Source: Ruminococcaceae bacterium UBA3323 | GTDB taxonomy: Bacteria > Bacillota > Clostridia > Oscillospirales > Acutalibacteraceae | Assembly: GCA_002361935.1 (NCBI GenBank) | Contig: DESD01000014.1 | Span: forward strand, 1 to 48,323 | Length of the DNA stretch: 48,323 nt | Reading direction: 5' to 3' | Shown here: piece after piece, positions 38,304 to 46,853 of the stretch | How positions within the stretch are numbered: position 1 is the stretch's first letter | Layout of the letters: each line of letters starts with the position of its first letter | Made by a program: the position numbers and the translations under genes | The notes under the pieces: model-generated | Databases searched by the model: none | What the model saw: only the letters and a program-made list of their open reading frames with translations | What the model was told of the DNA's origin: nothing

Positions 38304-39743
38304 TCAATAGCTGATTTGTATTTTATTTTTTCCTACTGCACCACAATATTCAACAACACCTTTATCGGGGATATAAACCAATGTTTTCGAATTCATATTA
38401 TCCTGCTGCCAAATCAAATGAAAAACCCTGGTGTTTGAATTTGTTTCAATTTTTATTATATCGCCATTTACAGCAACCGGATACGGGCGATTGAAAACTT
38501 TTAAAAATACTTGTTTCTTTTGATTAAAGCCCCAATATGTACTGCTCCATTGATATTTTTCAAACTGATTCATAATAAAATCAATATGTTTTACCCACTC
38601 TGTTCCGGCTGCACCGCCGCCCCATTCGCCGAAAATCACAGGCACATTCATTTTAATTTGATTTTCTCTGACAGTATCAAGAATATGTTCTACTCTTGCG
38701 TTGCTTGAATATTTGTTATACAGCGGAGAATCAACAAAAATATCATATGCATGCGGAGAATATACACTTTTTGAATTGCAGGAAATCTTAAACGGGATAC
38801 CCAAATTTGAATAATAGTTATGCTCAAACAAATTGAGTTTACCGTATGTATTCACCTCTCTGCACATTTTATCAAAAAACGGATTATAATATTCGGAATT
38901 AAAAGCGGCCGTGTATTTTTCAAAGCCCTGCAAGGCTTTTGCAAAATTCAATTTGCTGTTCATAACCTCTTTCACTGTTTTGAGATTTTTAAAATTCTTA
39001 ACAGATGAAATAATCTGAACAACAGATTTTAAAAATCCCATTTTGTCTGAATTATTTTCAAAATTACTGCTGAGATTCAAATCTTTACCAAGGGAAATCT
39101 TCAACACATTCTCAACAAGGTTCAAAAATACACTTCTGCCGTCTTTATCAATATAAGGCTCGTTCATATAATCAAAACCGATTATGTTGTCAAACTCGGC
39201 AAATTCTTCGGCAAAATGCTTCCATACCCTAACATACTTTTCCTGAATACAATTTTTATTATTCCAAAAATCATGAAACGCCTTTTGAACGCTGTTCATA
39301 TAAAAATATCCCTCTGCCCATATTGCAAAAGGTCTTTTGGACTTAATACCATCAGGCAAAGCCCATTTGGGCGCTCCGTCTCCGTGCGGACGGCAGCAAT
39401 GAACCGAGAATAAATCCTGATGCATATCAAGAAACACATAAATACCATGATCACGGCATTTACGCACGAACTGCTTATAAACATCCATAATTTTATTGCT
39501 GAACCTGTTTTCTTCAGGTTCAATCAATTCCCAAGTTATACCAAGGCGAATAATATTAACGCCGTTTTCTTCAAGAATGTCAAAATATTTATCTTTCAAA
39601 ATACCATGCAACGCTCTTTTTGATTTCAGCTTATCATTCTTTATACAAACATTAATTCCTCTGAAGAGCCTTTGCCTGCCCAGCTCATCCCTGATCACCA
39701 TATTATCGCAATGGAATCTGTCATATACAGTATTATTCGGCAT
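38304..39743 (-). CDS. GH5 glycosidase, endoglycoceramidase-like
   Basis: 479 residues of GH5 TIM barrel. Features resembling endoglycoceramidases: LFRGINVC, GVNIIRLGITWELIEPEE, LDMHQDLFS, GDGAPKWALP. The acid/base Glu is in FDYMNEPY and the nucleophile in VIFGEWGGG, and a C-terminal beta-sandwich follows (about 410-479). Related enzymes release oligosaccharides or glucose from sphingolipids or aryl/alkyl glycosides. It has no signal peptide, which is unusual for an enzyme attacking membrane glycolipids and suggests an imported small substrate. The start is the ATG at 39743 (GGAG 10 bases up); a TTG one codon earlier is possible. Confidence 0.85.
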   Translation of the reverse strand: MPNNTVYDRFHCDNMVIRDELGRQRLFRGINVCIKNDKLKSKRALHGILKDKYFDILEENGVNIIRLGITWELIEPEENRFSNKIMDVYKQFVRKCRDHGIYVFLDMHQDLFSVHCCRPHGDGAPKWALPDGIKSKRPFAIWAEGYFYMNSVQKAFHDFWNNKNCIQEKYVRVWKHFAEEFAEFDNIIGFDYMNEPYIDKDGRSVFLNLVENVLKISLGKDLNLSSNFENNSDKMGFLKSVVQIISSVKNFKNLKTVKEVMNSKLNFAKALQGFEKYTAAFNSEYYNPFFDKMCREVNTYGKLNLFEHNYYSNLGIPFKISCNSKSVYSPHAYDIFVDSPLYNKYSSNARVEHILDTVRENQIKMNVPVIFGEWGGGAAGTEWVKHIDFIMNQFEKYQWSSTYWGFNQKKQVFLKVFNRPYPVAVNGDIIKIETNSNTRVFHLIWQQDNMNSKTLVYIPDKGVVEYCGAVGKNKIQISY

Positions 39744-39896
39744 CAATAATATTCTCCTTTTTTCATCTTTTTGGAAACTGTTTTACATTAGTATTAATCG
39801 TTACCATACTTTCTTACTATATTATTATAATTATATCACATAATTCTGATAAATAAAACCCGCAGACTGACGCTCTTTTGATTCTGTACGAAAAAG

Positions 39897-40036
39897 AAAA
39901 GCTTTCCTCTTGCTATCAAAAGATGCGCTGCACCTTTTCCCGAATTTTCAGCCTTCGTTTTATAATTCAGAGCCGCATATTCGAGTTTTTTATCATATCG
40001 GCAAACAAAAAGCACCGAAAAAATCAGTGCTTTTTG
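39897..40036 (-). repeat. intergenic repeat, copy A, with terminator hairpin
   Basis: About 140 bp sharing CTTTCCTCTTGCT, TGCGCTGCACCTTT, CCCGAATTTT and the hairpin AAAGCACCGAAAAAATC-GTGCTTTT with copy B at 47839-47982. The hairpin end (40007-40035) lies 7 bp after the chbG stop and serves as its terminator. 39744-40042 holds no gene besides this. Confidence 0.75.
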
Positions 40037-40042
40037 TGATAA

Positions 40043-40888
40043 TTAACTGCAACGAAATACTTTCCAGCTTACCACGGTTACACCCTTTTGCTTTGCCCGT
40101 TCAAGCAGGCAGCCGCTCTTTAGTATTCGGTACTCCAATACTCTTTTTTGCCATTCGCCCTGATTCTGAGCGTCATCAATGGGAAGTGCCGGATGCAAAA
40201 ACATTTCCGTAATTCCGTCAACGCAGTTGTCAACAGCATTCAGGTAGTATTTTTCAAGTGTATCAAGGTTACCTATTCTGCTCATGGGCCAAGGGTTTGA
40301 AACAAGGTCATCAAGCATTTTAACACCTCTTTTTTCACCGGCACGAACAATCATCTGCTGATATTTTTTTACAATTTCCGGAACGCTTCTTCCAAACTGT
40401 TTTTCAAGGAAACCGCTTGTTTTCGGAAATCTGTAAGGAAGATTATGTTCAGCACAAAAATCAAATGCATCAATATAAAACCTTCGTCCGTTGATTCCGT
40501 AAAGTGTTGCACAGTGGTTATCTGCGTGATCAACCGTACCGCCGTTATCGGTTATAAAACGATACTGCTTTTCAAGCTCTGCCCTTACATCTTTTCTTTT
40601 TGTTTTAAAAACTAAATCCTTTTGATTATGCGGCAAACCGTTTTCAAATGATTTAACATCTGAAAGGCTTTGCCATTTTTTATTTTCATCATCAGAATTG
40701 ATTGTAAGGTGAACACCTACATCCGCATTGTTTTTCTTTGAATACGCAACAGCCGCTTTTGCGCACGGGGCAACAGCAAGCAAGGAGGTTGAGGTGATTA
40801 GGTTTTTTTCCAAAAGCTCAATTATGGCGCTGTTTTGCTGATTGTTATATCCGAAATCATCGGCATTTATTATAAGATATTTACTCAT
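40043..40888 (-). CDS. ChbG/YdjC-family carbohydrate deacetylase
   Basis: A 281-residue TIM-barrel deacetylase of the ChbG family, which removes an acetyl group from N-acetylated di- or oligosaccharides such as chitobiose. Seen: LIINADDFGYN (metal Asp), DVGVHLTINSDDE (metal His), and DHADNHCATLYG. The start at 40888 overlaps the transporter gene by 8 bases with GGAGCG upstream, so the two are coupled: import followed by deacetylation is a reasonable reading (inference). Downstream lies the repeat with its terminator. Confidence 0.88.
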   Translation of the reverse strand: MSKYLIINADDFGYNNQQNSAIIELLEKNLITSTSLLAVAPCAKAAVAYSKKNNADVGVHLTINSDDENKKWQSLSDVKSFENGLPHNQKDLVFKTKRKDVRAELEKQYRFITDNGGTVDHADNHCATLYGINGRRFYIDAFDFCAEHNLPYRFPKTSGFLEKQFGRSVPEIVKKYQQMIVRAGEKRGVKMLDDLVSNPWPMSRIGNLDTLEKYYLNAVDNCVDGITEMFLHPALPIDDAQNQGEWQKRVLEYRILKSGCLLERAKQKGVTVVSWKVFRCS

Positions 40889-42179
40889 TATCTTTACGCT
40901 CCGGTAATTTAAGGAAGAAAGATACAACGCTTGCCAAAACCATAGCTGCAAACGGAAATACGCAAAGCAAAACCCTTGAAGCGGCGGCAGGATTGCTGCC
41001 GGGTTCATCACCGCTTACAAAACCGAAGTATTCGGATACAACATAAAATGCCAAGGAGGTATAAAGACCGTTAAGCCGGTTCATAACACCCATAAGGCTA
41101 TTGATTATGCCTTCTCTTTTTACACCGTTTCGCCGATAATCATCATCAATTATTTTTGCACCGATACAATCCATAGTTGTAAGGCAGGCGGCAATACCGA
41201 AGCCCATAACGGCAGCAACTGCGATTGCAGCCGGCAGCACTTTTGCAAAATAAAGAGGAACAAACCCAACTGCCATGATTATAAAGCCCGTTCTCCAAAT
41301 TGTCATAACGGGAAGCTTTTTTGAAATCCTTGACCAAATCAATATTCCGATAACCGCAACACCCAAAACTATGCCGAGCATTATAGTTGTTGAGCTGCCT
41401 CCGAGTCCGAGGGTATACTTTACATAAAACGGCAGTGCCTGTGAAATAAGGGCGAATGCCGAAGAATAAAATGCACCGGCAAAACCAAAAATCCAAAAAT
41501 GCGGGTTTTTGATAAGTGCAATAATACTGTCAATAATCCTTGGCTTTTCAAATTCTTCATAATCCGTGTTTTCACGGCAGCCTAAAAAGCTGTACATCAT
41601 AACTGCAACAGCAAGCACACCATAAATAAGGGCGGTTAATTGATAGCCGATTTTTTCTGTTATCATTGGCGTAAGCGCAATGCTGATTGCCATTGCAAAA
41701 AGCTGACATATCTGGCGTATGCCATTCGTTTTTGCTCTTTCGTTATCACTTTGGAAAAGTTCGGGGAACAATGCGCCGTAGTTTGCATTTACAAGTGAAT
41801 CAAGAGTACCCGTAAGAATATACATCAAAAGCATATATATAAACAGCATTCCTTTTTCACTTTCAATAAATGACGGAACATTAAAAAACAGTATAAAGCA
41901 AAGCACCAACAGTGGTGTTCCGATAATCAGCCACGGTCTGCGTCTGCCCCATTTCGTGCGTGTTCTGTCGGATAAAAAGCCGTAAACAGGGTTATCTATT
42001 GCATCAATAAATGTATAGATAAGCAGAATAAGCGAATATTTTTTCATTTCAAGCCCAAGCATATCAACATAAAATATGGCGGCAAAGGACTTAAACATAT
42101 TAATAGGCATTGATGTTCCGAACATGCCTATGCCGTAACGAAACGGCGATGCCTTTTTCAATGTTGTATTTTTTGACAT
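40881..42179 (-). CDS. GPH/MFS-type sugar:cation symporter
   Basis: A 432-residue membrane protein with about twelve TMs of the MelB/GPH (MFS_2) kind. Signature: FIDAIDNPVYGFLSDRTRTKWGRRRPWLIIGTPL near TM2-TM3. It probably imports a glycoside or oligosaccharide for the neighbouring enzymes. I start it at MSKNTTLKKASPFRYGIGMFG; an ATG four codons earlier and a longer frame exist but cross structured leader sequence. Its 5' leader has several hairpins that look mutually exclusive. Confidence 0.9.
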   Translation of the reverse strand: MSKNTTLKKASPFRYGIGMFGTSMPINMFKSFAAIFYVDMLGLEMKKYSLILLIYTFIDAIDNPVYGFLSDRTRTKWGRRRPWLIIGTPLLVLCFILFFNVPSFIESEKGMLFIYMLLMYILTGTLDSLVNANYGALFPELFQSDNERAKTNGIRQICQLFAMAISIALTPMITEKIGYQLTALIYGVLAVAVMMYSFLGCRENTDYEEFEKPRIIDSIIALIKNPHFWIFGFAGAFYSSAFALISQALPFYVKYTLGLGGSSTTIMLGIVLGVAVIGILIWSRISKKLPVMTIWRTGFIIMAVGFVPLYFAKVLPAAIAVAAVMGFGIAACLTTMDCIGAKIIDDDYRRNGVKREGIINSLMGVMNRLNGLYTSLAFYVVSEYFGFVSGDEPGSNPAAASRVLLCVFPFAAMVLASVVSFFLKLPERKDNE

Positions 42180-42200
42180 AATAAATTCCATAGCCTTTCC

Positions 42201-42317
42201 GGCTACAAACAACTCATCAGAATCACTGATACGCTTTGCTGTAGCCTGACAAAGCGCATCAACGGGCATTCAGCCGACTGTGCCGGAGTCTGTTCCCTTC
42301 TTCCGATTAAGGGAACA
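42201..42317 (-). promoter_or_regulatory. structured leader of the transporter gene
   Basis: On the minus strand: a 9-bp stem TGTTCCCTT/AAGGGAACA (42291-42317). Then GCTTTG (42250-42255) pairs with CAAAGC (42233-42238), and GGCTACA (42240-42246) pairs with TGTAGCC (42201-42207) around an inner ATCAG/CTGAT stem. The last two pairings cross each other, so they exclude one another or form a pseudoknot. The 3' arm ends right before the GGAAAGG ribosome-site region. No known riboswitch class was recognised. Confidence 0.4.
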
Positions 42318-42401
42318 GCAAAACTTTCAGCAAGCCGAATTCATTGCACCGCATTGATGAATTTCAGATGACACAGCTGATCATTTAAATCGTGTAATAT
42401 T

Positions 42402-43667
42402 TCACACAATCTCCGATTTAAAATATATCGGATTTGAAACGGATGTAATTCTTTTTGATTTTCCAATTCCTTTTAAAGCCTTTACATATGCAAATTTAAC
42501 CTTTTCAAGCTTGATTTCCGCCCTGCCGCCGATAAGCTTAATGCTTTTTTCTCCTCTGTCGGTAACAAGAACCAAATCTTTCGCATTGCTTTCAGCAACA
42601 AGAGGAATTCCGGTGCTGTGTTGGGCAGTATCTCCCATAGAAAATTCCCCGTATTTCAGATTTATGCGCACACCGCCCGTTCCTTCGCTTATAAAAGTTT
42701 TTCCTCTTTTTACAGCATCTAAAATATCTTCGGGCGCAGGCGATTTTGCATAAACTCCCGTTACGGGGTTGCCAAGCCTTGCAAAGCTTCCGGGCTTATG
42801 GAAATCACTGCCGCCTACTGCAGGCAGCTTTCTGCCTGCACAAAGCATATCGGTCCACCATTTTATTCCGTCCATATTTGTTTTTCGCATAGGTCCGTTC
42901 CAGATTTCAACCATATCAAAAGCTTCTTCATTCCCCCAAAGATACGGACAAAATCTGCATTTCGGGTGATTGACGGAAATAACGGCGCCTTTCGAACGGG
43001 CATTTGAAATAAGGCGTTTCATTTCTTCCTCTGTATTCGCAATAAAGGAATTTTCAAAAGGGTTTTGAACCCCAAAAAAATTCATATGGCCCTTATAATT
43101 TGTCCATTCAACTGCAGGAATAAAGGTCAGGCCGTCAATATGCGGCAGACAAAAATTTTCAGAAAAATTGTTGTGATTTGCAAGAGCAATAAAGTCAAGC
43201 CCCCTGCTTTTTGCCAGTCTGCCGGCTTCATATGCACTCAGTTTTCCGTCCGATGCAGTTGTGTGAATATGTAAATCACCAAAAAGCAGCCGTTCTCCTT
43301 TAAATGTAAAATCAATATCATATATAACATCAACGCCCTTTGGCATTATGTGATATGCACCAACAATAATCTTCCATTTTCCCGATTTAACAGGCAGACA
43401 CATATATCCGGGTGAAGAATCATATTCACCGATGCTGATGGTTTTATATGCGCTGCCCGACCATCCGAGAAAATTGCCTTTTTCATCCTCAAATCCTATG
43501 TCAACTGTGTTGGACGGCTTTAAGTCTGAAAAAATCCCTTTTCCCCTGCGATAATACTGATAGCTGACTGTTATTCTTTCAACATTATCCGGCACCTCAA
43601 AGGGTATTGTATAATAGGTGCCCTCTCTGCTCTTTGGAATGTGGTGACGAAGTTTTATAAATATCAC
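42402..43667 (-). CDS. PHP-domain metallohydrolase (CehA/McbA-like)
   Basis: 421 residues. An N-terminal beta-rich domain (about 1-125) is followed by a PHP phosphoesterase domain: metal motif GDLHIHTTASDG (about 130-141), LANHNNF, EWTNYKGHMNFFG, NHPKC and GGSDFHKPG. A small beta domain closes the protein. The family hydrolyses phosphoesters or related bonds; some members sit in carbohydrate loci. The substrate here is unknown. The only in-frame start is a GTG that overlaps its AGAGG, so the true start is uncertain. It is divergent from the AraC gene and upstream of the transporter on the same strand. Confidence 0.82.
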   Translation of the reverse strand: MIFIKLRHHIPKSREGTYYTIPFEVPDNVERITVSYQYYRRGKGIFSDLKPSNTVDIGFEDEKGNFLGWSGSAYKTISIGEYDSSPGYMCLPVKSGKWKIIVGAYHIMPKGVDVIYDIDFTFKGERLLFGDLHIHTTASDGKLSAYEAGRLAKSRGLDFIALANHNNFSENFCLPHIDGLTFIPAVEWTNYKGHMNFFGVQNPFENSFIANTEEEMKRLISNARSKGAVISVNHPKCRFCPYLWGNEEAFDMVEIWNGPMRKTNMDGIKWWTDMLCAGRKLPAVGGSDFHKPGSFARLGNPVTGVYAKSPAPEDILDAVKRGKTFISEGTGGVRINLKYGEFSMGDTAQHSTGIPLVAESNAKDLVLVTDRGEKSIKLIGGRAEIKLEKVKFAYVKALKGIGKSKRITSVSNPIYFKSEIV

Positions 43668-43770
43668 CTCTTAACAATTGGTTTATAACAGTATTATACA
43701 ATATTTAACCGCTTAATTCTTGCTATAATTTAAGAAAAACAGGTGATTTTTTTAAGTTTTTTATATATCA

Positions 43771-43800
43771 TTGACAATTTCATATATAAAATGCTAATAT
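43771..43800 (+). promoter_or_regulatory. promoter of the AraC/DUF4838 operon
   Basis: TTGACA (43771-43776), 18-base spacer, TAATAT (43795-43800). Confidence 0.6.
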
Positions 43801-43836
43801 TTTAATGCAATATCACAAAATCGGGGTGTGTGCAAT

Positions 43837-44730
43837 TTGAACATAAAATCAGAAGACTGCAATGATAATTTAGTGGTTTTAGTAGATTATCACAACAACA
43901 AATCATTAAATAAGTATGGTGTTGCATGCCATTGGTGGAATTCGGAAACCACTTCCCTGCATTGCCATAATTTTTATGAATTTTTTATCGTAACAAGCGG
44001 TGAAGCGGTTCACGAAATAAACCGGGAGCACCGAAGGCTGCACAAGGGAACGCTTCAGCTTATTCAACCGAAGGACAGCCACAGAATTGTATCCTCGCAG
44101 TCAAAAAAATGCACCCATATAAATATCAGTGTAACTCCCGATAAGCTTGAAATGATTTGCAACGCCCTGAACATATCTCTTGAAGAGCTGATTGAAAATA
44201 CCGAAACCGTAACAAATTTATCTGTAAATGAGCTTGAATACTTTATTAAGATTGCCGAAAGAATCAGCTTGCTTCACTTTAACTCAGATGAAAAATTCCG
44301 TGTGCTTGTTTGTGAAATGATTGTTGAAACCGTTTGCATTTTTTACAGAAATATGATTTCGGCAGAGCTTGACTGCCCTGAATGGTTTACCGATATACTT
44401 GATACCATTCATTCACCTGAATACTGCGGCTGCTGTGCCAATGATGTTTATAAGCTTGTAGGCTTTTCGCCGCCAATTGTAATTGAGCAATTCAAAAAAC
44501 ACACCGGCAAAACGGTTGTTGAATATCTTAAACGCATTAAAATGAACAAGGCATGTGAACTGTTGAAAAACACCGATACGCCTATTATTGAGATTTCAAA
44601 TGTTCTGGGCTATGCAAGCCTAAGCCATTTTAACAGAATATTCAAGGATTACATTGGGATTACGCCTGCCAAATACAGAAAATCAAAGAAAAATGAAAAC
44701 AGGTTCATACACAAAACAATAGGAAATTAA
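43837..44730 (+). CDS. AraC family transcriptional regulator
   Basis: About 297 residues: an N-terminal cupin-like sensor (about 25-100: LHCHNFYEFFIVTSGEAVHEIN... LQLIQPKDSHRI) and the C-terminal double helix-turn-helix (VYKLVGFSPPIVIEQFKKHTGKTVVEYLKRIKMNKACELL... IIEISNVLGYASLSHFNRIFKDYIGITPAKYRKSKK). I prefer the TTG start at 43837, with GGGGTG 8 bases upstream; GTG at 43828 is the alternative. It precedes the DUF4838 gene by 29 bp and is divergent from the PHP/transporter/ChbG genes, so it is the likely regulator of this locus. Confidence 0.92.
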   Translation: MNIKSEDCNDNLVVLVDYHNNKSLNKYGVACHWWNSETTSLHCHNFYEFFIVTSGEAVHEINREHRRLHKGTLQLIQPKDSHRIVSSQSKKCTHINISVTPDKLEMICNALNISLEELIENTETVTNLSVNELEYFIKIAERISLLHFNSDEKFRVLVCEMIVETVCIFYRNMISAELDCPEWFTDILDTIHSPEYCGCCANDVYKLVGFSPPIVIEQFKKHTGKTVVEYLKRIKMNKACELLKNTDTPIIEISNVLGYASLSHFNRIFKDYIGITPAKYRKSKKNENRFIHKTIGN

Positions 44731-44759
44731 AGAAACCGAATTTACAAAAGGAGAAGCAC

Positions 44760-46658
44760 ATGCATTTGATGATAAACACAAATATAAAATATAACGAATC
44801 ACGGTTTGCTGCAGAAATGGCTGCCGAAAAGAAGGGCGGCGTTGCCTTAGCCGAAAACGGTGTTTTGTATTTTAAATATATTGTTTACCCTGCCGCACTG
44901 GACACGCTTCCGATCTGTAAGGACAACAGAATATCGGATATAGACCGCTGTATAACCGATTTAAAAAGCAGTGTGATGTTTTTTGTAAAAGTTTTGCAAA
45001 CAATGACAGGCGGAGAAATCACTGCAATCCCTGACAATAATTCTTACATCGATAAGGCTATTGTATTAAAGCACGACACTTCTTTGGCGGATAAAACGCA
45101 CGGACAGGGCTTTGAGCTTCGCATACAGGAAAAGCAAATAACAATTGCATCGGACGATTATCAAGGAATCTCAAACGGTATTTATTCATTTTTAGAAGAC
45201 AGCTTAGGCTGTATGTTTGCAACATCCGATTTTGATTATATTCCGCACCTTCAGACAATTCATTTACCGAGAATATACAAAACAGAAGTTCCTGATTTTC
45301 AGTGGCGAAATATTTATTCTTTTGAAGTTGACGGCAGTAAAAACAAAAGCTGTTCTTCCAACGGTTTAAGCTGGAATACAAAGCTTCGTCTAAATGCTAT
45401 ATCAAGCGACTGGTATAACTGGTGCCATACCTCTTTTTCATATATTTCTCCTAAAGAATATTTTGATACGCATCCTGAGTATTTTTCTTTATATCACGGT
45501 AAAAGACGTTACAAACAAGGCCCTGTAGACGGTCAGCTCTGCTGGACAAATGAAGAAGTATACCGCATTATTTCCAAAAAGGTTTTTCGCGAAATGGCGG
45601 AAAACCCTGATAAGCATATTTGGGACATTAGTCAGATGGATAACTGGATTAACAGAGGTTCGGGCTGTCAGTGCAGCCGCTGCCGTGCCATTGACAGAGC
45701 TGAGGGGTCACAGATGGGAAGCCTTCTTACTTTTATCAACCGTTTGGCTGACGAATGTCATGAAAAATTCCCCGATAATTATATTTCAACTCTCGCCTAT
45801 AATCACACCGCTGTTCCGCCACGCACAATCCGACCTCGTAAAAATGTTATTATAAAGCTTTGTTTGATGCCGGGCGACTGTGCCTGCAGCTATGCACACC
45901 CAACAGGCAAAAATGCAGAAAAGGCACATAACATTGTTAAGCAATGGGGCAAAATTGCGCAGCACATAGTAATATGGGATTATCTTGTAAACTTCCACAA
46001 CTATTTAATGCCGCATCCGCCTTTATACGGCATTGCCGAAAACCATAAGTTCTATTTAAAAAATCACACTTACGGAATCTTTCACCAGATGGCATATGAA
46101 ACGCATAGTGCAGATGCAGAAATGTCAGCATATCTGATTTCAAAATCCATGTGGAATAAAGATACGGATATTTCCACTTTAGCATCAAAATACCTTAAAG
46201 TTACATACGGCGACGCATCACCGTATCTTGCAGAATATTACAACACCATGTACTCTGATGTGCTTGCATCCAAAAAGCAAATGTATATCTATGATGCTCC
46301 AAGCGCCTGTGCGGCAAAATATTTCAGCCGAAAATGCGTAACACATTATCTGAATTTAATTGAAAAAGCTTTAAAAGCCGTTGAGGACGATGCTGTACTG
46401 ACCCGGCGTGTACAGAGAATAAAGCTTAATGTTCTGTATTTACGTGCCGCCGCGTTTTCACTGCATTGGCGTGAACGGCTGAAAGCACTGAACGAATGGA
46501 AAGCGTTATGCGACAGCCAAGGTATCGTCACCGTAAAAGAAGGCGAAACAGGTAAAATTTCTGATTTCTATCATAAAATGAAGCGAAAAATATCTGTAAT
46601 TCCTTATGTACTTTCCGCGGTTGCTCTTCTCATGGGGTTAATAATATTTCTGCTGTAA
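44760..46658 (+). CDS. DUF4838-domain glycosidase-like protein with C-terminal membrane anchor
   Basis: 632 residues. The N-terminal part (about 30-170) resembles the alpha/beta domain that precedes GH20/GH67-like barrels. The DUF4838 barrel signature follows (about 190-470): ISQMDNWINRGSGCQCSRC, SLLTFINRLADECHEKFPD, TLAYNHTAVPP, HIVIWDYLVNF. The last 22 residues form one hydrophobic helix (ISVIPYVLSAVALLMGLIIF) after a KRK patch, and there is no signal peptide, so topology predicts a tail-anchored protein with the barrel in the cytoplasm. Cotranscribed with the AraC regulator (AAAAGGAG site). Substrate unknown, likely a uronic or amino sugar glycan. Confidence 0.85.
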   Translation: MHLMINTNIKYNESRFAAEMAAEKKGGVALAENGVLYFKYIVYPAALDTLPICKDNRISDIDRCITDLKSSVMFFVKVLQTMTGGEITAIPDNNSYIDKAIVLKHDTSLADKTHGQGFELRIQEKQITIASDDYQGISNGIYSFLEDSLGCMFATSDFDYIPHLQTIHLPRIYKTEVPDFQWRNIYSFEVDGSKNKSCSSNGLSWNTKLRLNAISSDWYNWCHTSFSYISPKEYFDTHPEYFSLYHGKRRYKQGPVDGQLCWTNEEVYRIISKKVFREMAENPDKHIWDISQMDNWINRGSGCQCSRCRAIDRAEGSQMGSLLTFINRLADECHEKFPDNYISTLAYNHTAVPPRTIRPRKNVIIKLCLMPGDCACSYAHPTGKNAEKAHNIVKQWGKIAQHIVIWDYLVNFHNYLMPHPPLYGIAENHKFYLKNHTYGIFHQMAYETHSADAEMSAYLISKSMWNKDTDISTLASKYLKVTYGDASPYLAEYYNTMYSDVLASKKQMYIYDAPSACAAKYFSRKCVTHYLNLIEKALKAVEDDAVLTRRVQRIKLNVLYLRAAAFSLHWRERLKALNEWKALCDSQGIVTVKEGETGKISDFYHKMKRKISVIPYVLSAVALLMGLIIFLL

Positions 46659-46853
46659 TCAAAAATGGTTAACGGATATATAATATATTTCGATGCAAAA
46701 GCAGTCGGGCAAGCCGAAAAGCCTGCTGTTATGCTATACAAATTTAATACTGAACAATAAGTGCAAGTGTGGTCTTCAAATGCGATGTAGACTTTAATTG
46801 GTAAAGCAGTATAATTAAAACAGAAGCTTCTAAAAACTGAAAGGACTATTGTT

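Noticed and set aside
42180..42269. Thirty-residue N-terminal extension of the GPH transporter
   Set aside because: The MelB-type proteins start near the chosen ATG, and the upstream stretch is occupied by strong hairpins typical of a leader.
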